From: an uncultured Dialister sp.
GTDB taxonomy: Bacteria; Bacillota; Negativicutes; Veillonellales; Dialisteraceae
DNA: 64,000 nucleotides
Direction of reading: 5' to 3'
NCBI GenBank assembly: GCA_902462205.1
Contig: CABQAR010000007.1
Span: 13,206 to 77,205 of the forward strand
A model generated the notes under the pieces. It was not told the origin of the DNA and searched no databases. It saw only the letters and a program-made list of their open reading frames with translations. Below are positions 61,679 to 64,000 of the stretch, one piece after another; position 1 is the stretch's first letter, and each line of letters begins with the position of its first letter. A program made the position numbers and the translations under genes.

Positions 61679-62398
61679 TCACAATGTATTGAAAAACGAG
61701 GATATGACTTCCAGCCTGCCCGACATGAGCAGGATTCCCATCAGGATGATCAGCACACCGCCGATCCGTTTGATCAGCAGCATATGCTTTTTCACATGGA
61801 CGAAATATTTCATCAGCCATGACGAAGCCGCCGCCAGCAGCAGAAAAGGAACCGCCATGCCTGCCGTATAGATGATCATTAAGAATCCGCCGTACAGCGC
61901 CGTGCTGTTTTCAGAAGCGATAAACGCAAGCACAGAGCCAAGCACGGGGCCCACACAGGGCGTCCAGCCGAAGCTGAAAGACAGACCGAGCAGGAACGCC
62001 CCGAGGACGCCGCCTTTTTCCCTGCTGTTGAAATCCACTTTCTTCTCCTGCTGCAGGAAATGGATATTGATCAGCTCCATCTGGTGCAGCCCCAGCAGAA
62101 TAACGACCATTCCCATGATATACGGCGTATAGGGATGATAGAATACGCTTCCGAAAAAGCCGGTTCCGAACCCAAGGCTGAAAAAAACAGTGGATAATCC
62201 GGCGATAAAGAACAGCGTCTTGATGATCGGATAGAGATAAATCTTCACTCCTGAAAAAGTAACATATCGCGTCCCCGTATCGTCCGCCAGCTTTCCCAGA
62301 TAGACGGGAAGCAGGGGAAACACGCAGGGAGAAAAGAAAGACAGAAGGCCTGCCAAAAATATGGTGCCTAAAAACAGGCCATGCACATTTTCTTCCAT
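61679..62398 (-). CDS. ccdA: CcdA/DsbD-type membrane thiol:disulfide electron carrier
   Basis: 239 aa from the ATG at 62398 (a GGGGGG run is upstream; two codons earlier an ATG would sit too close). About six spans; redox cysteines in SFFSPCVFPLLPVY (Cys 24) and GWTPCVGPVLGS (Cys 148) are the CcdA pair that carry electrons from cytoplasmic thioredoxin across the membrane. First gene of ccdA-tlpA-msrAB. Confidence 0.94.
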   Translation of the reverse strand: MEENVHGLFLGTIFLAGLLSFFSPCVFPLLPVYLGKLADDTGTRYVTFSGVKIYLYPIIKTLFFIAGLSTVFFSLGFGTGFFGSVFYHPYTPYIMGMVVILLGLHQMELINIHFLQQEKKVDFNSREKGGVLGAFLLGLSFSFGWTPCVGPVLGSVLAFIASENSTALYGGFLMIIYTAGMAVPFLLLAAASSWLMKYFVHVKKHMLLIKRIGGVLIILMGILLMSGRLEVISSFFNTL

Positions 62399-62587
62399 CA
62401 CCATCCCCCCCTTCCTTCTCTCTGCAAAGTCTAAAATATGATAATGTATCTCATATTTAATATTTTCTATATAATATTGCATAATCAATAAAAATACAAT
62501 CCCCCCAGCATACAGACTTACCGTGTGCATATGACTTTTTTAGATAAATGGGCATATCAGTCATTAGCAGACAGTGGGAAGAAGACT

Positions 62588-62629
62588 GTAATCAGTAATC
62601 AGTAATCAGTAGTCAGTAGTCAGTCATCA
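62588..62629 (+). repeat. Heptamer array (GTAATCA/GTAGTCA)n
   Basis: Six 7-bp units: GTAATCA x3, GTAGTCA x2, GTCATCA x1. Related TGACTAC units lie at the end of island A. Confidence 0.85.
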
Positions 62630-62646
62630 GAAGACAATAATACCTG

Positions 62647-62746
62647 CTTGCCGTCATCCTCGAATGAGATGGAAACAGGAAAATTGTATTTAACAACTGC
62701 AACCATTGCCCAGATTCTTCATTACATTCAAGAATGACAGGGCAAG
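62647..62746 (+). mobile_element. Deleted MITE-like unit (100 bp)
   Basis: Starts CTTGCCGTCATCCTCGAA and ends TTCAAGAATGACAGGGCAAG like the full unit, but lacks most of the interior. Confidence 0.65.
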
Positions 62747-62773
62747 AGTGCTTGCCTTTATCGGGATTCCTTA

Positions 62774-63138
62774 CTTGCCGTCATCCTCGAACGGAATGGA
62801 ATGAAGTGATGGCAAGTGAAGCACTTTTCGAGGAGTGAAGCGACGCTATAAAAGTGTCTGAAACGCCATACCCGGCCAAAGGACGCGGAAGGATTTAGTA
62901 GAGGGTAATGGTATTAAATGGTGAACAAGAAAGCTTCCCCTGAATAACAGGGGAAGTGTCAGCAACGCTGACGATAGGGTCAAGTTGAGGCAGTCAGGAA
63001 AAAGTGTATACGCACACTTGCCCCTATCCCTGCCCTTCGGCAGTACTTCCCCCGTGTACGGTGGAAGCTTGCGGATTGTATTTAGAACCTGCAACCATTG
63101 CCCAGATTCTTCATTACATTCAAGAATGACAGGGCAAG
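62774..63138 (+). mobile_element. MITE-like unit, full copy (365 bp)
   Basis: Ends CTTGCCGTCATCCTCGAA and TTCAAGAATGACAGGGCAAG are imperfect inverted repeats of each other. Inside are nested hairpins CTTCCCCTG-AATAA-CAGGGGAAG (62934-62956), GTCAGCAACGCTGAC (62958-62972) and a long stem joining GATAGGGTCAAG with CTTGCCCCTATC. No transposase. Confidence 0.65.
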
Positions 63139-63165
63139 AGTGCTTGCCTTTATCGGGATTTCCTA

Positions 63166-63500
63166 CTTGCCGTCATCCTCGAACAGAATGGAACGTAGCG
63201 GAATGGAGCAATGGCAAGTGAAGCACTTTTCGAGGAGTGAAGCGACGCTGTAAAAGTGTCTGAAACGCCATACCCGACCAAAGGGAGCGGTAAGGATTTG
63301 GTAGAGGGTAATGGTATTAAATGGTGAACAAGAAAGCTTCCCCTGAATAACAGGGGAAGTGTCAGCAACGCTGACGATAGGGTCAAGTTGAGGCAGTCAG
63401 GAAAAAGTGTATACGCACACTTGCCCCTATCCCTGCCCTTCGGCAGTACTTCCCCCGTGTACGGTGGAAGCTTGCGGATTGTATTTAGAACCTGTAACCG
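63166..63500 (+). mobile_element. MITE-like unit, copy without right end
   Basis: Nearly identical to 62774-63100 over its length, then diverges after GTATTTAGAACCTG; the right inverted end is missing. Confidence 0.6.
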
Positions 63501-63540
63501 TTATACGGATTCTTACTGCTTCCATAAAAACAGAAAATGA

Positions 63541-63616
63541 AAAAGCCCTCTTCTTTAGAAGAGGGTGGCAGTCGAAGACTGACGGGTGATGCCCTCCGGG
63601 AGGATGGGAGTGAGCC
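63541..63616 (-). repeat. Three-hairpin module, copy B
   Basis: CCCTCTTCTTTAGAAGAGGG, CAGTCGAAGACTG and CCCTCCGGGAGG hairpins; reverse complement of 28668-28737. Confidence 0.75.
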
Positions 63617-63786
63617 GGTTCCTGAAATGAGGAGACAGTAATCAGTAGCTAGTTGATAGTTGTTAGTAGTTAGTTTATGGTTGTCAGTAGCAGGCAGAAG
63701 TCAGTAGAAAAGTGTGGCTGATAGTTCCTGCTTACTTATCTGCTGATTCCTGACTACTGCATTCTTATTGAATCATTTTGTGCAAC

Positions 63787-63813
63787 AAAAAACGCCCCGT
63801 AAGGAGCGTTTTT
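63787..63813 (-). terminator. Terminator of the second decarboxylase beta gene
   Basis: Minus-strand AACGCTCC-TTAC-GGGGCGTT followed by TTTT. Confidence 0.85.
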
Positions 63814-63836
63814 CATTTGTGCTTTAATTCGGGCAA

Positions 63837-64000
63837 TCAGCCTCCGAACTGTGCCAGCATCGTACCTGCAGCTACTGCAGTTCCGATTACGCCTGCTACG
63901 TTCGGGCCCATGGCCTGCATCAGCAGGTAGTTGGACGGGTTGTCTTTCAGGCCGACGATCTGGGATACGCGCGCTGCCATCGGTACGGCAGATACGCCTG
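63837..64000 (-). CDS. Na+-translocating decarboxylase beta subunit, C-terminal end (OadB/MmdB)
   Basis: Only the last 54 codons are in the window; the gene continues past 64000. The translated end GVSAVPMAARVSQIVGLKDN followed by NYLLMQAMGPNVAGVIGTAV is the consensus C terminus of oxaloacetate/methylmalonyl-CoA decarboxylase beta subunits. This is the canonical-looking paralogue of the protein at 58246-59397. Terminator follows at 63787-63813. Confidence 0.9.
   Translation of the reverse strand, partial: GVSAVPMAARVSQIVGLKDNPSNYLLMQAMGPNVAGVIGTAVAAGTMLAQFGG

Larger units (their letters stand above)
62585..63680. repeat. Repeat island B (non-coding, composite)
   Basis: About 1.1 kb between ccdA and the second decarboxylase beta gene, without a credible gene. 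Order: heptamer array (62588-62629), an internally deleted unit (62647-62746), a full unit (62774-63138), a third unit lacking its right end (63166-63500), the three-hairpin module (63541-63616) and degenerate heptamers (63634-63680). Units 2 and 3 start 392 bp apart. Confidence 0.85.

Noticed and set aside
62588..62629. CRISPR array
   Set aside because: Repeats are 7 bp with no spacers and no cas genes are in the window.
62846..63386. Repeated open frames reading LPPYTGEVLPKGRDRG in the repeat islands
   Set aside because: They lie in TIR-bounded repeats, occur in copies with differing frames and ends, lack ribosome-binding sites and coincide with hairpin arms; not treated as genes.

Overview
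The window looks like chromosome from an anaerobic, amino-acid- and organic-acid-fermenting member of the Negativicutes (Dialister/Megasphaera/Veillonella-like diderm Firmicutes). The reasons are the Firmicutes-type operons (ylxM-ffh-rpsP-khpA-ylqD-rimM-trmD and yggS-sepF-proC-ylmH-divIVA), two beta subunits of Na+-pumping decarboxylases, a tandem pair of Na+-coupled amino acid transporters beside a catabolic glutamate dehydrogenase, a T-box leader, and a class C acid phosphatase of the e(P4) type. The genus is an inference. Most genes are on the minus strand and are compactly arranged, often with ATGA or TAATG overlaps.

Layout. 1-4.6 kb: SLC13-type anion transporter (cut by the window edge), UbiD-family decarboxylase, MerR regulator and Bcr/CflA-type MFS pump; the same 19-bp dyad lies in front of merR and inside a 19-bp-spaced promoter of ubiD. 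4.6-9 kb: glutamate dehydrogenase and two NSS transporters. 9-13 kb: lipoprotein, pseudouridine synthase, secreted protein, and a gloA-tcdA-cysteine-peptidase-like operon. 13.2-21 kb: tyrS, then an nfo-DUF4153-sbcD-sbcC repair operon and tRNA-Ala. 21.3-24.4 kb: two paralogous secreted beta-helix proteins. 24.5-28.5 kb: orphan protein, upp, then alanine dehydrogenase plus GltS. 28.6-29.4 kb: repeat island A. 29.5-34.9 kb: signal recognition, ribosome and tRNA-modification operon with a near-perfect promoter. 35-38 kb: CbiMNQO metal importer. 38.6-41.3 kb: argGH with a candidate ARG-box pair. 41.7-47.5 kb: methyltransferase, acid phosphatase and the ylm/division operon with two sepF genes. 47.6-51 kb: three exported binding proteins (TrpX-like, PheC-like, TrpX-like) behind a T-box with a duplicated antiterminator/terminator module. 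51-58 kb: orphan, cupin, PhzF, TRAP-TAXI transporter and M18 aminopeptidase. 58-59.4 kb: OadB-type beta subunit with a 39-aa membrane protein. 59.5-62.4 kb: small membrane protein, then CcdA-thioredoxin-MsrAB envelope repair operon. 62.5-63.8 kb: repeat island B, followed by the end of a second decarboxylase beta subunit.

How it fits together. Amino acids and organic acids enter by Na+-coupled or TRAP carriers (NSS x2, GltS, SLC13, TAXI). They are oxidised by glutamate and alanine dehydrogenases or decarboxylated (UbiD), and the Na+ gradient is plausibly supplied by the biotin-dependent decarboxylases whose beta subunits are seen. The signals most worth following are the MerR-UbiD-SLC13 circuit, the duplicated T-box module in front of an aromatic-amino-acid-like exported operon, the two TIR-bounded repeat islands, and the orphan OadB/39-aa pair. 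Function assignments come from reading translated sequence; no database search was run.
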